Source: Pectinophora gossypiella
Lineage: Eukaryota > Arthropoda > Insecta > Lepidoptera > Gelechiidae
NCBI RefSeq assembly: GCF_024362695.1
Contig: NC_065425.1
Span: 6,081,001 to 6,145,000 of the forward strand
Length of the DNA: 64,000 nucleotides
Reading direction: 5' to 3'
Position numbers and translations under genes: made by a program. The notes beneath the pieces were generated by a model. It made no database searches. It worked only from the letters and a program-made list of their open reading frames with translations, and was not told the origin of the DNA. Below, piece after piece: positions 52,433 through 63,465 of this stretch. Each line of letters starts with the position of its first letter. Within the stretch, counting starts at the first letter, position 1.

Positions 52433-52722
52433 CTCAATTTATTAAATGAGTGATCACTTGGTTTAGGCCCGTGATCACTTAAAAGTACCGGCCTTAACGA
52501 GCCGAGATGGAATCAGTCCAGATATATACATAATAAAAATAATTTATTTCCAAACAGATTTGTACAAGTGTGTAGAGGTGCACTTAGATTAAACAGAAGA
52601 CAAATAAATATATAAATAAAAATAAAAATGTTTATTTCAGTAACTTACACAGTAATCTATAGGCTAGGGCTAAGACCTACCTAGTAGGTATGCAAGATAC
52701 CTGTGTCAGGTGGCCTCGCTCT

Positions 52723-53090
52723 GACGGGCGTACTTGGTCGCAATCGACCGAGCGCCGCCTTGACGGGGACCTGTGGACGGTGGTCGGGGGACCGCTGTCC
52801 ACAACGTAGGTCCCGTGCTGTAGGGCTCCCCAAGTGTTCCGGGCAGCCCTCGGCGGATGGGGAGGCGCTTGACGCGCTCCCATGGGCGCTGGGCCCCAAA
52901 GGGCATCCGCCGGCGGGGACGCGGTTGTATGCAATTGCGTTCCCGTATCCCCGCCACACGGCGCCAAGGAGGAACACCGTTGGGTTTTAGTGGGTATACC
53001 GGGTGGCGACACCCGGGGAGTCCCACATAACCACGTTGCCCCCCCGGGCGGCGTGGTATGCGTAACGCATTTCCCAACGATTAAAAAAAA
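52723..53090 (+). mobile_element. GC-rich retroposon 3' fragment with poly-A and 15-bp duplication
   Basis: AGGTGGCCTCGCTCT occurs at 52708-52722 and 53091-53105. The 368-bp insert is G+C-rich, ends 'cccaacgattaaaaaaaaa', and contains 'ggcgacacccggggagtccc'. It looks like a truncated LINE 3' UTR. Long open frames on both strands follow from base composition. Confidence 0.72.
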
Positions 53091-53110
53091 AGGTGGCCTC
53101 GCTCTTCTAT

Positions 53111-53400
53111 ACATACATACATAAACTCACGCCTATTTCCCACCGGGGTAAGCAGAGACTATAGAATTCCATTTGCTTCGATCCTGACACACTTCTCTTG
53201 CTTCCTCCACATTCATCAATCGCTTCATACACGCACGCCGGTTCAGAGTAGATCGTATTGAACCTTTTCTAAGGACATCTCCAATTTGGTCATCGTAAGT
53301 CCTTCTCGGTCTTCCTCTGCCAGCCCTACCATCAACTTTCGCTTTATATACCGCTTTTGCAATCTTCTCAATTTTTCTTCGCAATCTTTTTTTTTTTTTT
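53111..53400 (-). mobile_element. RTE-like LINE 3' fragment with 12-bp duplication
   Basis: TCGCTCTTCTAT occurs at 53099-53110 and 53401-53412. On the minus strand the element begins with an A-run (about 16) and ends 'aaactcacg' complement plus an ATGT tail. Its coding remnant lies at 53133-53384. Confidence 0.75.
53133..53384 (-). pseudogene. RTE-like ORF C-terminus
   Basis: 83 codons. GRAGRGRPRRTYDDQIGDVL, RKGSIRSTLNRRACMKRLMN and EEAREVCQDRSKWNSIVSAY form the conserved end of the ORF, then a stop. This is the best-preserved copy of the family in the window. Confidence 0.65.
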
Positions 53401-53412
53401 TCGCTCTTCTAT

Positions 53413-54198
53413 GTCTATTAACAATATGAAGTGCGGGCGTCTATTTACAATGTAACAAGAAAAAAATGTACTAATTAATTGTTGAACTCTGATCCCCAAA
53501 CTAAGCTTAACCTTAGCTTAACGACCAGACAATTTGAGTTGTTTGAGTACGTTGTTTGGGAGGGCAACACATCCACCACTCTGTCTGTCTGTTATGCTTT
53601 AGCACTAAAACTACTTAACGGATTTTGATGAAATTCGCTACAGAGATAGATTAGACCTTGGGAGAGATTATAGATATTTATATTATTTAGGAGTGGAATA
53701 CACGTGTTGCGCGCGATAACCGAAATCGCCGCAGATGAAGTCGCAGGCAGGATTATTGTCTCCAATTGTATCTAATCTACTTTGTTTAAACTTCATAAAC
53801 TGAAGCGAAAAAAAAAAGAAACAAAAATATTCACATTAACGAAAAAACACGTTTTGCATTCATGAGAACATTCACCCCTGAAGGCTCCTAAGGTAAGCAA
53901 CGCGTATGAAACCATTCCCCCACATTGCGTCCTTGCGTACAAATTCACAATTTCATTTCAGAAGGCGTATAAAACGAGGCTCGTTCAAATGATTTAAAAA
54001 TTTAAAGTGTAAGGTAACGAGTGTTTTGTATAGGTACCTATCTTATGGTTGCCTGGTTGGAATTGCTTTTAGCACTAGGACTGACAATTATTGTTTTAAA
54101 ATAGCAGATAAGCTTCTTTATCTAAGTACGTAATCGTTTCTTTCTTTGTGTGATAAGGTCATTAGTCTCAGATGCCTTTACAAATCAAACACATAACG
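53413..54198. other. Intergenic DNA, nothing recognised
   Basis: A 'cggattttgatgaaattcgc'-like phrase near 53620, common in insect repeats, is present. No gene. Confidence 0.4.
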
Positions 54199-54472
54199 AA
54201 CCTCCGTGGTCCAGTGGTTGAGCGTTAGGCTCACGATGCGTAGGTCCTGGGTTCGATTCGCGATACGGACATATCACAAAAATTACTTTGTGGTCCCTAG
54301 TTTGGTTAGGACATTACAGTGATTGTCCGAAAGTAAGATGATCCGTGCTTCGGAAGGCACGTTAAGCCGTTGGAGCCATGTCAGGGGCCTTTGGCGGCTT
54401 AATAGCAACCCTGACACCAGGGTTGTCGAGGTTGGTAGTCCACCTAACAACCTACACGACAGAAGAAGAAGG
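54199..54472 (+). mobile_element. SINE-A with internal deletion
   Basis: The head 'cctccgtggtccagtggttg' and B box 'gggttcgattcgcgatacgg' are intact. The piece between 'aagccgttgg' and 'agccatgtca' is lost. Confidence 0.82.
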
Positions 54473-55069
54473 ATACACATATATAACACATTTTGTTGTA
54501 ACCCAAATCCCATTATTAACTATTGTGTCTCGAAATCTGAGCCTTGCGTGTTGGTCAAAGATTATATTTGCGTTTACACGCACACGACTTTACGATTATA
54601 CAATATTCTCAAGATGATACGAAGCATAGAATAAAAACTTTCTGAGACCAATCCCTTCCTTCATCTATTGGAAGGAGACCAGTACTACAGAAAGTAGTAG
54701 GGGTAGACGTTTTCTTGTATAGCCGGACGGGAAATTGAACCAACGAACTCTAGTTTGATAATCAAAGTACCTATCTAGCCACTGCAGAGGTTGTCTTATG
54801 TTTATCTCTCTCTTCAGTCAAAATTCAAGAATTTAAAATTATTTGCTCATAAAACATGGTATAATAAAGGTTTTACAATAAATGTGAGAATCTCATGTTT
54901 TGCCGCAGTTTAGGATGCAAAAATTATATATCAAGTTAACGCAAAATATTAGTCAATATAATCAGATTTGGATACATTGGTTTTACTAATATTAAAAATA
55001 TTCAATTTAGTAGGTATGTTAAGTAGCTATAAAATTCATTTAAAAAAATAAAAATAATAATAGTCAAGC
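54473..55069. other. AT-rich intergenic DNA, nothing recognised
   Basis: No supported feature. Confidence 0.4.
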
Positions 55070-55255
55070 GTGGTGTCTTCGGCGTTTCTCGCCAAAAAGC
55101 ATTTCGGAGGTATGTGATGTAATCTGTATTAGGTTGGTTTACCCTTTCGGTTGTAAGGTCAGACAGGCAGTCGCTTCTGTAAAAAACGGACCTGTGATAT
55201 CTTCAGTTTAGGTAAGCGGACCCTGTGAAAACGGAATAACGATAGGCAGCTAATA
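55070..55255 (+). mobile_element. SINE-D, 5'-truncated
   Basis: 'gcatttcggaggtatgtgat', 'caggcagtcgcttctgtaaa' and 'agcggaccctgtgaaaacgg'. Confidence 0.72.
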
Positions 55256-55626
55256 GACGTAGACAAAGAAGTAGGTTTGCGATAGTGTGGTTACTCATAA
55301 ATTGTTTACGGATTTTTTTATAAGTATTTTTTTTTTAGATTAAACTGTCTTACTCTCTTGTCTTGTCTTGTTTGAGTGGTATTTCTACTATTCTTCGCAA
55401 CAACATGCTGAGTCAGTCCCTTTTCCCTGGCAGTGTATTTTTGATTTGTATACTTATCTTTATCTTCTCTACTATTGTACTGCACTGTTTTGGGAATAAA
55501 GTTATTCTATTCTATTCTATTCTATTCTTAAGGGGCCTCTACGTGTTGGCTTCGGCTCCACGCACGCCTTCCAAAAGTCCGGGACTCCATAGGCCCGAGA
55601 TATGGAAACGACATAAAAATGATCAT
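55256..55626 (+). repeat. LINE 3' end with (TTCTA)n tail and short fragments
   Basis: 'gggaataaagttattctatt' followed by several TTCTA units at about 55492-55525 is a typical retroposon 3' end with AATAAA before the tail. Its 5' limit is unclear. Confidence 0.45.
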
Positions 55627-55808
55627 CATCATCAGTCCATTAACGTCCCCACTGCTAGGGTATGGGCCTTCCCTATGGATGGATAGAGAGATCGGGCCTT
55701 AAACCACCACGCGGGCCCAGTGCGGATTGGTGGTTATTAACGACTGCTAATGCAGCCGGGACCAACGGCTTAACGTGCCTTCCGAAGCACGGAGGAGCTC
55801 GAGATGAA
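55627..55808 (-). mobile_element. SINE-C, head missing
   Basis: 'tccattaacgtccccactgc' through 'gactgctaatgcagccggga' to 'cggaggagctcgagatgaaa'. Confidence 0.82.
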
Positions 55809-56053
55809 AAATGATAATAATCTGTATTTGTAGGTTTTGAATACCTATCTCATTTGTGAACATAAAAGCTGTTCTCGTTTCGCCGGCTCGGGACTCGCTA
55901 CCAGTATAGTGCTTAGTGCATAATTATTCGCTGCATTGTCGCTGCAATATACGTATAATGCTGATTTATACACAGTTCCGCGTTGTTTGTTATGATGATG
56001 ATTCTAGCCTCGTATTTCTCTAGATCTAAGATAAAACAGACACTTTTAAAGGT

Positions 56054-56345
56054 TTGAGGAGCTCGGTGGCGCAGCGGTAAACGCGCTCGGTCTGCGATTG
56101 TTGAAATTAAGCAACTTTCGCAAAGGCCGGTCATAGGATGGGTGACCACAAAAAAAAGTTTTCATCTCGAGCTCCTCCGTGCTTCGGAAGGCATGTTAAG
56201 CCGTTGGTCCCGGCTGCATTAGCAGTCGTTAATAACCATCAATCCGCACTGGGCCCGCGTGATAGTTTAAGGCCCGATCTCCCTATCCATCCATTGAGAA
56301 GGCCCGTGCTCCAGCAGTGGGGACGTTAATGGGCTGATGATAATA
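56054..56345 (+). mobile_element. SINE-C, full length, with hybrid tRNA/5S-like head
   Basis: The first part, 'gagctcggtggcgcagcggt', holds an exact A-box match (TGGCGCAGCGG). It then passes to 'gaaattaagcaactttcgca', then ggccggtcat and 'aggatgggtgacc', which resembles the internal control region of 5S rRNA genes; no tRNA B box is present. The body shares 'tccgtgcttcggaaggcatg' with SINE-A and SINE-B. The tail ends in 'gggctgatgataataa'. Confidence 0.8.
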
Positions 56346-56361
56346 AAGGTTTAAAAGAGAA

Positions 56362-56620
56362 AATACATACATACATAAACTCACGCCTATTTACCACCGG
56401 GGTAAGCAAAGACTATAGAATTCCATTTGCTTCGATCCTGACACACTTCTCTTGCTTCCTCGGTTCTCCACATTCATCAATCGCTTCATACACGCATGCC
56501 GGTTCAGAGTAGATCGTACTGAACATTTTCTAAGGATATCTCCAATTTGGTCAATGTTCATGTGTATGTGTATGTATGTAAGTGCTTCTAGGTCTTCCTC
56601 TGCCAGCTCTACCATCAACT
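56362..56620 (-). mobile_element. RTE-like LINE 3' fragment
   Basis: Same family as 53111; the coding remnant is disturbed by small insertions (for example near 56458-56466). Confidence 0.65.
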
Positions 56621-57734
56621 TTCAACATTTAAAAGACAAAAAAGAATTAAAGTATTTACTACTAGAAGATGCCACAGTAACACTACGTAATTAAGGTTAA
56701 TTGTTTTTTGTGTATTTAAAATATATATTGTTATTTTTTTTGAGACAGATTTATTAAAGATTGAATGTTCCTTTAATTATAAATTATTTAATATTAATAT
56801 TCGCACGCTGTATGGTTGAGTGATGGACTTTTATTGATATAATGTATATTTATTTATTTTGTACCAGTCTAGAGCGAATAAATTTCATTTCATTTCACAG
56901 TACGCACTACGAATACCTATCGCTTATTTCTTCTACTATTACTACTTATTGTTTACCTTCTTTACATAAAATAAATCGATTATTTTCAAGCAACTTAACC
57001 AATAAATGGTTAGTAACAATTTGAACTTACGTAGTAACAGACTAATTGATTTATATCTATTCAAAATTTAAGGCTAAAAAACACAAAAAAAAATATATAT
57101 ACACACACACAACACAACTCATACTTACCTACATGTTTTAAATGCTCTGCGGAGGCTCGTGTTGCGATGTGGTGTGTGTGTGATGTGTTTTTGTGAAAAA
57201 ACTTGACAACAACTTACTTTGCTTGACTCGACAAGCTGGTTTCAATCCAGGAAAAAAAATATAAAAAATAATTGCCAGAAATCGAGGTTTTGTTGAGGAA
57301 AATCGCATCAAAATGTGATTTTTCAAAAAGGCACTTAAGTACGTGGTTTTCGCTTTGAGGAGAGGATAACAAGTTAAGCCATCTATTTCATGCACTAAAC
57401 TACCCGTTATCCTTGTTTATATTAATATACTCCAAGTATAGTGCACACTGTACCTATGTATTTCATATATTGCAAAGATAATCTTCTGTGGATCTCGACT
57501 GTACCAAGATAATCTCAGCATTGAAGACGCAATGCGGTCACTCCTTTGTAACTAAGCCCTCTTGTATACGAGGAGAAATCGAACAGGATTTATATCTGAG
57601 ACGGATGTACTCAGATTCGAACGCTTATGATGATAGGAAGGCTTTGTAAAGGTTCTAAATATAAAAGTTTTGTTATACAGACTCTGCGTAGTGTGAATGC
57701 GAACTGTTTATATGCACTGGTATTTTTTGCTCTG
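56621..57734. other. AT-rich intergenic DNA, nothing recognised
   Basis: Open frames near 57140-57400 show no recognisable domain. Another AATAAA followed by repeated TTTCA words lies near 56876-56895. Confidence 0.4.
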
Positions 57735-57980
57735 ATTTATTGTAGATTTGTCGTAAATGACAATAACTACTTGGTCGGAATATCCTCCTGCCGCCATCAG
57801 CTTACCATCGCCGTAGGTCTTGCGCTCGTCATGCAGAATATGACGTAACTTATTGTAGGTTTGTCGCAAATGGCAGTAACTACTTGAGCGGACAAATGGG
57901 TAACGGTGGCCTGGTATAAAAAATTAAAATAGCAGGTCTGATGGTGTCCAGTTGGGCGCGAACCCGGGCTCAGGGCGTTA
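57735..57980 (+). repeat. Dispersed repeat R-related, tandem starts
   Basis: 'ttattgtagatttgtcgtaa' (57738) and 'ttattgtaggtttgtcgcaa' (57850) are two starts of the repeat R beginning. The second continues to 'ccagttgggcgcgaacccgg'. Confidence 0.5.
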
Positions 57981-58429
57981 TCCAAATGGAAAATTCAGAG
58001 ACAGCACGTCACAGCAGCAGTAGACGATAGGTTTTAAGCTTGTATATAATGCTATATTGCTAGACACTTATTTGGCACAATATAAAGTTTAGCATCAAGT
58101 GAAAACAAGTCAAAAATATATCGTAAAAAACCTTCAGTGAGTTACCAAAGACCGTTGCCGTTGTCAAGTTGCAAACGATTTGAAAATTGCAAATTGTAAA
58201 TAAAGGTGATAAAAATATTGACAAAAATATTATTACTGTCGCTTTTCGAAATCGTTTGTAACTTGGCTAACGCCCCTATAGTTGATCACTTCATATTATG
58301 TCAAGCATCGCCATAAAAAATACACAGTTGAACTCTTCACATTGTCTCGAGGACGCTTGTTCCAACTCTTGTTCTTTGCATATAGATTACAATGACTGAA
58401 GATTATTTTCATACTAAGGTGTATCTATT
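57981..58429. other. Intergenic DNA, nothing recognised
   Basis: No supported feature. Confidence 0.4.
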
Positions 58430-58730
58430 CTGACATCATCATCAGCCCATTAACGTCCCCACTGCTGTGGTACGGGCCTTCCCTATGGATGGATAGGGAG
58501 ATCGGGCCTTAAATCACCACGCGGGCCCAGTGCGGATTGATGGTTATTAACGACTGCTAATGCAGCCGGGACCAACGTCTTAACGTGCCTTCCGAAGCAC
58601 GGAGGAGCTCGAGATGAAAACTTTTTTTTTTTGTGGTTACCCATCCTATGACCGGCCTTTGCGAAAGTTGCTTAACTTCAACAATCGCAGACCGAGCGCG
58701 TTTACCGCTGCGCCACCGAGCTCCTCAACC
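58430..58730 (-). mobile_element. SINE-C, full length, hybrid head
   Basis: On the minus strand the same head is seen: 'gagctcggtggcgcagcggt', 'gaagttaagcaactttcgca' and 'aggatgggtaacc'. The body and tail are complete. Confidence 0.82.
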
Positions 58731-58854
58731 TATTCTGACATCAGTTGCTATATTGAGGGACTTTCCAGCGTTGGCGTTGTTCAGCTTTAACGTGATAATT
58801 ACCTATTTTTTCATTACGTGGGTACATAATGATTCCAAAATACAATGTAATGGC

Positions 58855-58890
58855 AATGTATATATATGTATATATATATATATATATAAT
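58855..58890. repeat. (TA)n microsatellite
   Basis: A run of about 30 bp of TA with one GT interruption. Confidence 0.85.
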
Positions 58891-59155
58891 GTATATATAC
58901 AATGTATAATGTAATTATGTTGCTACATATCTTGCTTCTCTTTACTTTGATCAGAATCATAATGGGTGGAAGATTCAATTGTGTGTGGGTGTAATAAAAG
59001 TAGTCATCATTTATACCCAAAAACAAAGATAAAAGATGCATATATTATGTCTGTTATCCATGAAATTAGAAGATTAAATGAAGGAAAATCTTTACAGCAC
59101 CATCTTTATTGTTTTTGATGAACGTAGCCTGAAAAGTCCCTGATTAGCAACTTGA
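58891..59155. other. Intergenic DNA, nothing recognised
   Basis: No supported feature. Confidence 0.4.
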
Positions 59156-59490
59156 CAGCCTCCGTGGTCTAGTGGTTAGAGCGTTAGGCTCACGATCTGG
59201 AGGTCCGGGTTCGATTCCTGATGGGGAAATTGTCGAAATAACTTTGTGAAACTGTCCTTTGTTTGGTAAGGACTTTTCAGGCTTGAATCACCTGATTGTC
59301 CGAAAAAGTAAGACGATTCCGTGCTTCGGAGGGCACGTTAAGCCGTTGGTCCCGGCTATTAGCCGTAAAAACACCTCCACCAACCCGCAGTGGAGCAGCG
59401 TGGTGGAGTATGCTCCATACCCCCTCCGGTTGATTGAGGGGAGGCCTGTGCCCAGCAGTGGGACGTATATAGGCAGTTTATGTTATGTTA
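59156..59490 (+). mobile_element. SINE-B, full length
   Basis: The cleanest copy: A box in 'gtggtctagtggttagagcg', B box 'gggttcgattcctgatgggg', 'ccccctccggttgattgagg', 'cccagcagtgggacgtatat' and a TTATG-rich tail. Confidence 0.88.
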
Positions 59491-60789
59491 TGTAGCAACT
59501 TGACTTAGTCTTGATTGGCGTGATCTTATGTAGGTATGTATTAAAAAGTGTTCGTATCAGAATACGTCCTCCATCTTTTCCGTCGCACCTCCGGAGCCTA
59601 CATATTTCTAAATTCAAACAACTCGAGACCCCAATATCCGGGGCGCGGGGGTACAGCTACACAGAATACATATTGATATGTTTCCCTGAAATAATGTTGG
59701 GAATTCTATATTTAATTCTGTTTTTATAATTAAAGTTGAATTAAGGAGTAATATTATTTATTATTTAAGTAAAGTGAAATAGAACAAACCACGCTTAATA
59801 TAATTAAAGAACGACATTTAGGAAATTTGGCATGCAGGTACCTTAGTTAACTTAAAGCTTAGTTGCAACAGGATATTTCAAAAATTCCCACGGAAACGGG
59901 ATGAAACATTTGTATGAAAAAAATCTAAACTGCATAAGTTAGATGCTTGTGGTATGCACTCCCTCACACACAAAGACACGCGGACTAAGTCGCGGGCAAA
60001 AGCTAGTAATATAAAATCCTCTTTATTTTCACAATAAAAAATACAAACACATTTGTAAAAATGAGATTTAGGTTCTGTTTTTTATTTATTAAAGTAGACT
60101 TTTGGCGTGCTCTCATCAGCATCGATGATAAAACAATTGCCGTAATTATATACCTATTTATAATAAACATTATACCACTATGTTAACACACTAAAGTATT
60201 AACAAGAGTAATAAATCAAAGCATTATCTAAGTTCTGGCTCGAGCGTAGATTATAACTTATACCAAATAATTTGTACGTCAGCTTACACCGACCTACTTC
60301 TACTTAATATTTCTAAGCTAATCTTATGATACTAAGTAATTCACGAGTTTACTTAGATTATAGTTAATATTTATAATTTCAACCGTAGGCAATCGTAGCG
60401 GCGTGACGTAGCACTGTAGCGTTTGCTACGTAACTTTATTTATCCAGAGAAATAGAATAGAATTTATCCATCACAGATTCTTTTCATTCTTTATAAAAAA
60501 ACATTTTTGAGAGTTTGTTCAAATCTGTGCCTAAATGAAAAGAGATCGTTCGGAACAAAAAAGGTAAAAAGTAGGGTAAGGTTTTATCCAGCAGTGGGAC
60601 ACTTTAGGCTAGAAAAAAAATGTTCTTCTCGTTTTACGTCCTCTATAGGGCGCCACATTGACTTTAGCGTAACGTCACATAGTCTATAACCACCGGATCA
60701 AGACGCTTCTAGTGAATTCTGACAGGTCATTTAGAAGTTAGGTTGGATATACACATACATACATACATATATAGCGGTCATATACATAA
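59491..60789. other. AT-rich intergenic DNA, nothing recognised
   Basis: No gene. 'taatataaaatcctctttat' near 60007 could be the end of a retroposon, but this is not supported further. Confidence 0.4.
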
Positions 60790-61060
60790 CCTTCCTAGTT
60801 GCTTCTCTGCAGTCGGGTAAAATAGGACAGTAGAAGCCCTCTTGCCTTTCGTCCCGCAGTACTATGTCTGACACGAGAGGGATGGCGCCCAGAGTAGTAT
60901 ATTTCAAACCCGTACTAGGACTCCTGTCCTCCGCCTCTGAATAGTACTGACAGTTACTGCTGCCCTCTGTCAGGTTCCAGGTTATAGTCTCTGTGATTTG
61001 CCCCTTCCGTCCTGCATTGCCGTACCGATGACTCCTATCTCCGCCTCTGCAATCGTTGAG
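60790..61060 (-). repeat. Retroposon 3' part, family X, long copy
   Basis: On the minus strand it reads 'ggagataggagtcatcggta', then 'ggcagcagtaactgtcagta' and 'gccatccctctcgtgtcaga'. It extends the 41787 copy upstream. An open frame exists but has no known domain. Confidence 0.55.
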
Positions 61061-61372
61061 GTCTTCACCCGTATCGAGCAAGGGTGCTACGTCATACCGC
61101 GTGGTTCAGGGTCCCTATCCAAACTCAGCCACCATCTCTCTCCGGCCTACTGAATAAGAGGCACATTTTCGAGTACAAAGGGTAATTAAAAATCATTCGT
61201 ATTGTTCAGAAGGCTTTGTGTCCACGACCAGTGTTCTGATTGGTAATATTGTGCTGCTATCGAAATGATCTCTGCGGCTGATTGGGTTGTAGCATAGTAT
61301 TTGAGTTTATTTAGCATATTTTAAATGCTATAAAAATTAATTCGTTTTTAATATATACAATTATAAGTACTT

Positions 61373-61472
61373 ACAACCGGAGGGGGTTCCGGGTTCCGGG
61401 GGGTCCTCTGGTTTATTGAGGGGAGATCTGTGCCCAGCAGTAGGACGTATATAGGCTGTTTATGTTATGATG
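61373..61472 (+). mobile_element. SINE-B tail fragment
   Basis: 'tttattgaggggagatctgt' and 'cccagcagtaggacgtatat', then a TTATG-rich tail. Confidence 0.7.
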
Positions 61473-61496
61473 TTATGTAAGTTCTTACAGTATTAA

Positions 61497-61602
61497 ATTT
61501 TTATGAATTTTTCGACAGGAAATTCCACTTGATATCGACTCAGAATCATGGTCTGAATCATCCCCCTCAGTATTGATTACGATCTCACTAACACCCTGTA
61601 TA
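61497..61602. mobile_element. Tc1/mariner-like MITE, right half
   Basis: 'tttttcgacaggaaattcca' through 'actaacaccctgtatatt', as at 19639-19873. Confidence 0.55.
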
Positions 61603-62214
61603 TTGAAAATAAATGACATTTGCGTAAAAAAATACTTACTTTTACGCACTTGCGTAATACAAACAATTAATGTCAATATTGCTTTTTTAGATTTGAAAAA
61701 AAGAAAGAACAATTTGAAAAAAAAGCAGCCAGCGTCCTTACTACTAACGAGTTTTTACTACAGGAATATTCCCACTTTGGAAACACTCCTGGGAAAGGCA
61801 CATCCCTCGACGTGTGCTACTAGTCGTTAAGATATTTGAGTAGGTAAGTTTAATTTCTACTTATTTCATTTTTATATTTCAAGTTCTATTTGACGAAGTT
61901 TCTGCAGGTAATACTGGACGCTAAGCTTACTTCATACAATCCATATTCAGACACTATATAGTATCTAAATGGTACTTTATTTCTCTATTTTCTTACAATA
62001 AGACCCTTATAAAATAAATAGCAGTACCGCTACGTGATTCAAATATTGAAAGGCAGAAAACTACAGATAAATTCTTGTTAATCTGTATATAAGTATTGTA
62101 CATTTGAAGAAGTATAAGAAGAAATGGTCAAAGAGTGTTGTTACTTTTGTAGACCATCGTGATTCAAGTTAATAACGCTTGAAAATATATATTAGGTACT
62201 TACTTATATTAATT
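61603..62214. other. AT-rich intergenic DNA
   Basis: Only a fragment near 61750-61790 resembling the MITE at 35590. Confidence 0.4.
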
Positions 62215-62587
62215 AAAACACACAATAACGGGTTCTTACCGCTTTTAAAGCAGGGATATGAGACTCCCGATAGAAAATAGAAAAAATAGAAATAGAAAAA
62301 TATTTATTTCAAAAAAAGAGATTTACAAAAGTAATCTGTTACAAAAAAACTGGTATTATGAGGTAGTTTCAGAAAATCTACATATAGACAGATAACACAG
62401 CGGACCCTGCACTAAGCATAAGCCTGTATCGCAGGGGCCCGAAAAAATTAACATTGTTTGGTTTTGTTCGGACTTATCCAGAAGCAACAGATGAAACATT
62501 TAAACGTACAAAAGAAACTGGTATGTGATAAAATATAATATGTATATAATATATAGTATTTATAAGTTAGAAGGAGTGTCTATGTGG

Positions 62588-62618
<31 letters not shown>

Positions 62619-62854
62619 TGTGTGAGTGTGTATTTCTATGTGATCCCGTAATTATGAATTTGGCATCAATTCCTCCGTTTTGTCATAGTCCTGACTCAGC
62701 AACCATGTCTCAACTTCTTTTTTGGTCTCTCGGAGGGACATCATATATTTCGACATTTCGATATTTCGACACTGTTGCAAGTGCCATGATCACGGGATGA
62801 CTGATAGTCATCCCATGCTTTAAACGCGGTAAGAACCCGTTATTATGTGTTTTC
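62215..62854. mobile_element. TIR element of about 640 bp
   Basis: The left end (ACACAATAACGGGTTCTTAC, then CGCTTTTAAAGCA) and right end (mirror: TGCTTTAAACGCGGTAAGAA, then CCCGTTATTATGTGT) are inverted repeats of about 40 bp. The interior holds an A-rich stretch and a (GT)n run at 62588-62632. No transposase was found, and no target duplication was fixed. Confidence 0.6.
62588..62632. repeat. (GT)n microsatellite
   Basis: About 22 GT units with interruptions. Confidence 0.9.
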
Positions 62855-63388
62855 ATTATGATAATAACCGCGTAAACTTAAAACTTACTTATATTCGTTA
62901 TCTAATCTAATCTAGCCTACAAGATCCCACTGCTGGGCAAAGGCCTTCCCTTCCTCTTTCCATTTTTCGCGGTCCTGTGCGTACTCCGGCCAGTCCCTAT
63001 ATTCGTTATAATATTAATAATATTTGTAGTAATGTTTTGTAATAATATATATAACGTATGTTGTATGTATGTGTGTATGTATATATTATAATAATAATCA
63101 AACCTCGTAAGCGCATTTTTGCAAAATCACATTCGATAGAACACCAATCCCATAAAATCTAACAGATTTTTATAATGTACTTAATCGAACCCTTTTTCGT
63201 TATTTAGCTCTAATTTTAAGCTAAGCTGAAGTACTAGTCTACTAAAGGCGGACACACACTAGCCACTAATAGTCACCACCACGTCACCACGAATATGAAG
63301 GTACGCAACACACATTGCGAAGCATTTGCTCCTACGCCGTACGTCACACGCTTCGTAATTAAACAGTAACAATGCTTATAGATATATA
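62855..63388. other. Intergenic DNA, nothing recognised
   Basis: 62925-62995 has 'cccactgctgggcaaaggcc', part of a lepidopteran-type retroposon 3' module on the minus strand. Confidence 0.4.
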
Positions 63389-63465
63389 TATACCCCCTCC
63401 GGTAGTTTGAGGGGAGGCCTGTGCCCAGCAGTGGGACGTATATAGGTTGTTTATGTTATGTACCT
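63389..63465 (+). mobile_element. SINE-B tail fragment
   Basis: 'ataccccctccggtagtttg' and 'cccagcagtgggacgtatat', then a TTATG tail. Confidence 0.72.

Larger units (their letters stand above)
50446..52652 (+). mobile_element. R4/Dong-type LINE fragment with 16-bp target duplication
   Basis: TCAGTAACTTACACAG occurs at 50446-50461 and 52637-52652, flanking the fragment as a target duplication. The 5' end is truncated and the 3' UTR (52433-52636) is A-rich. The coding part resumes in frame across the P-like insertion: the triplets before 50489 (ggt ctc cga aat tac ttc) continue into 51504. RLE-type LINEs of this group occur in moths. Confidence 0.72.

Noticed and set aside
52677..53124. Overlapping long open frames on both strands in a G+C-rich block
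   Set aside because: The block is a retroposon 3' fragment bounded by a 15-bp duplication and a poly-A tail. The frames follow from low AT content.
54199..54634. Open frames following the SINE
   Set aside because: They read through SINE-A sequence and its flank and are not conserved between SINE copies.
60731..61081. 116-codon open frame on the minus strand
   Set aside because: It coincides with a family-X retroposon 3' region, and the copy at 41787 does not keep the frame.
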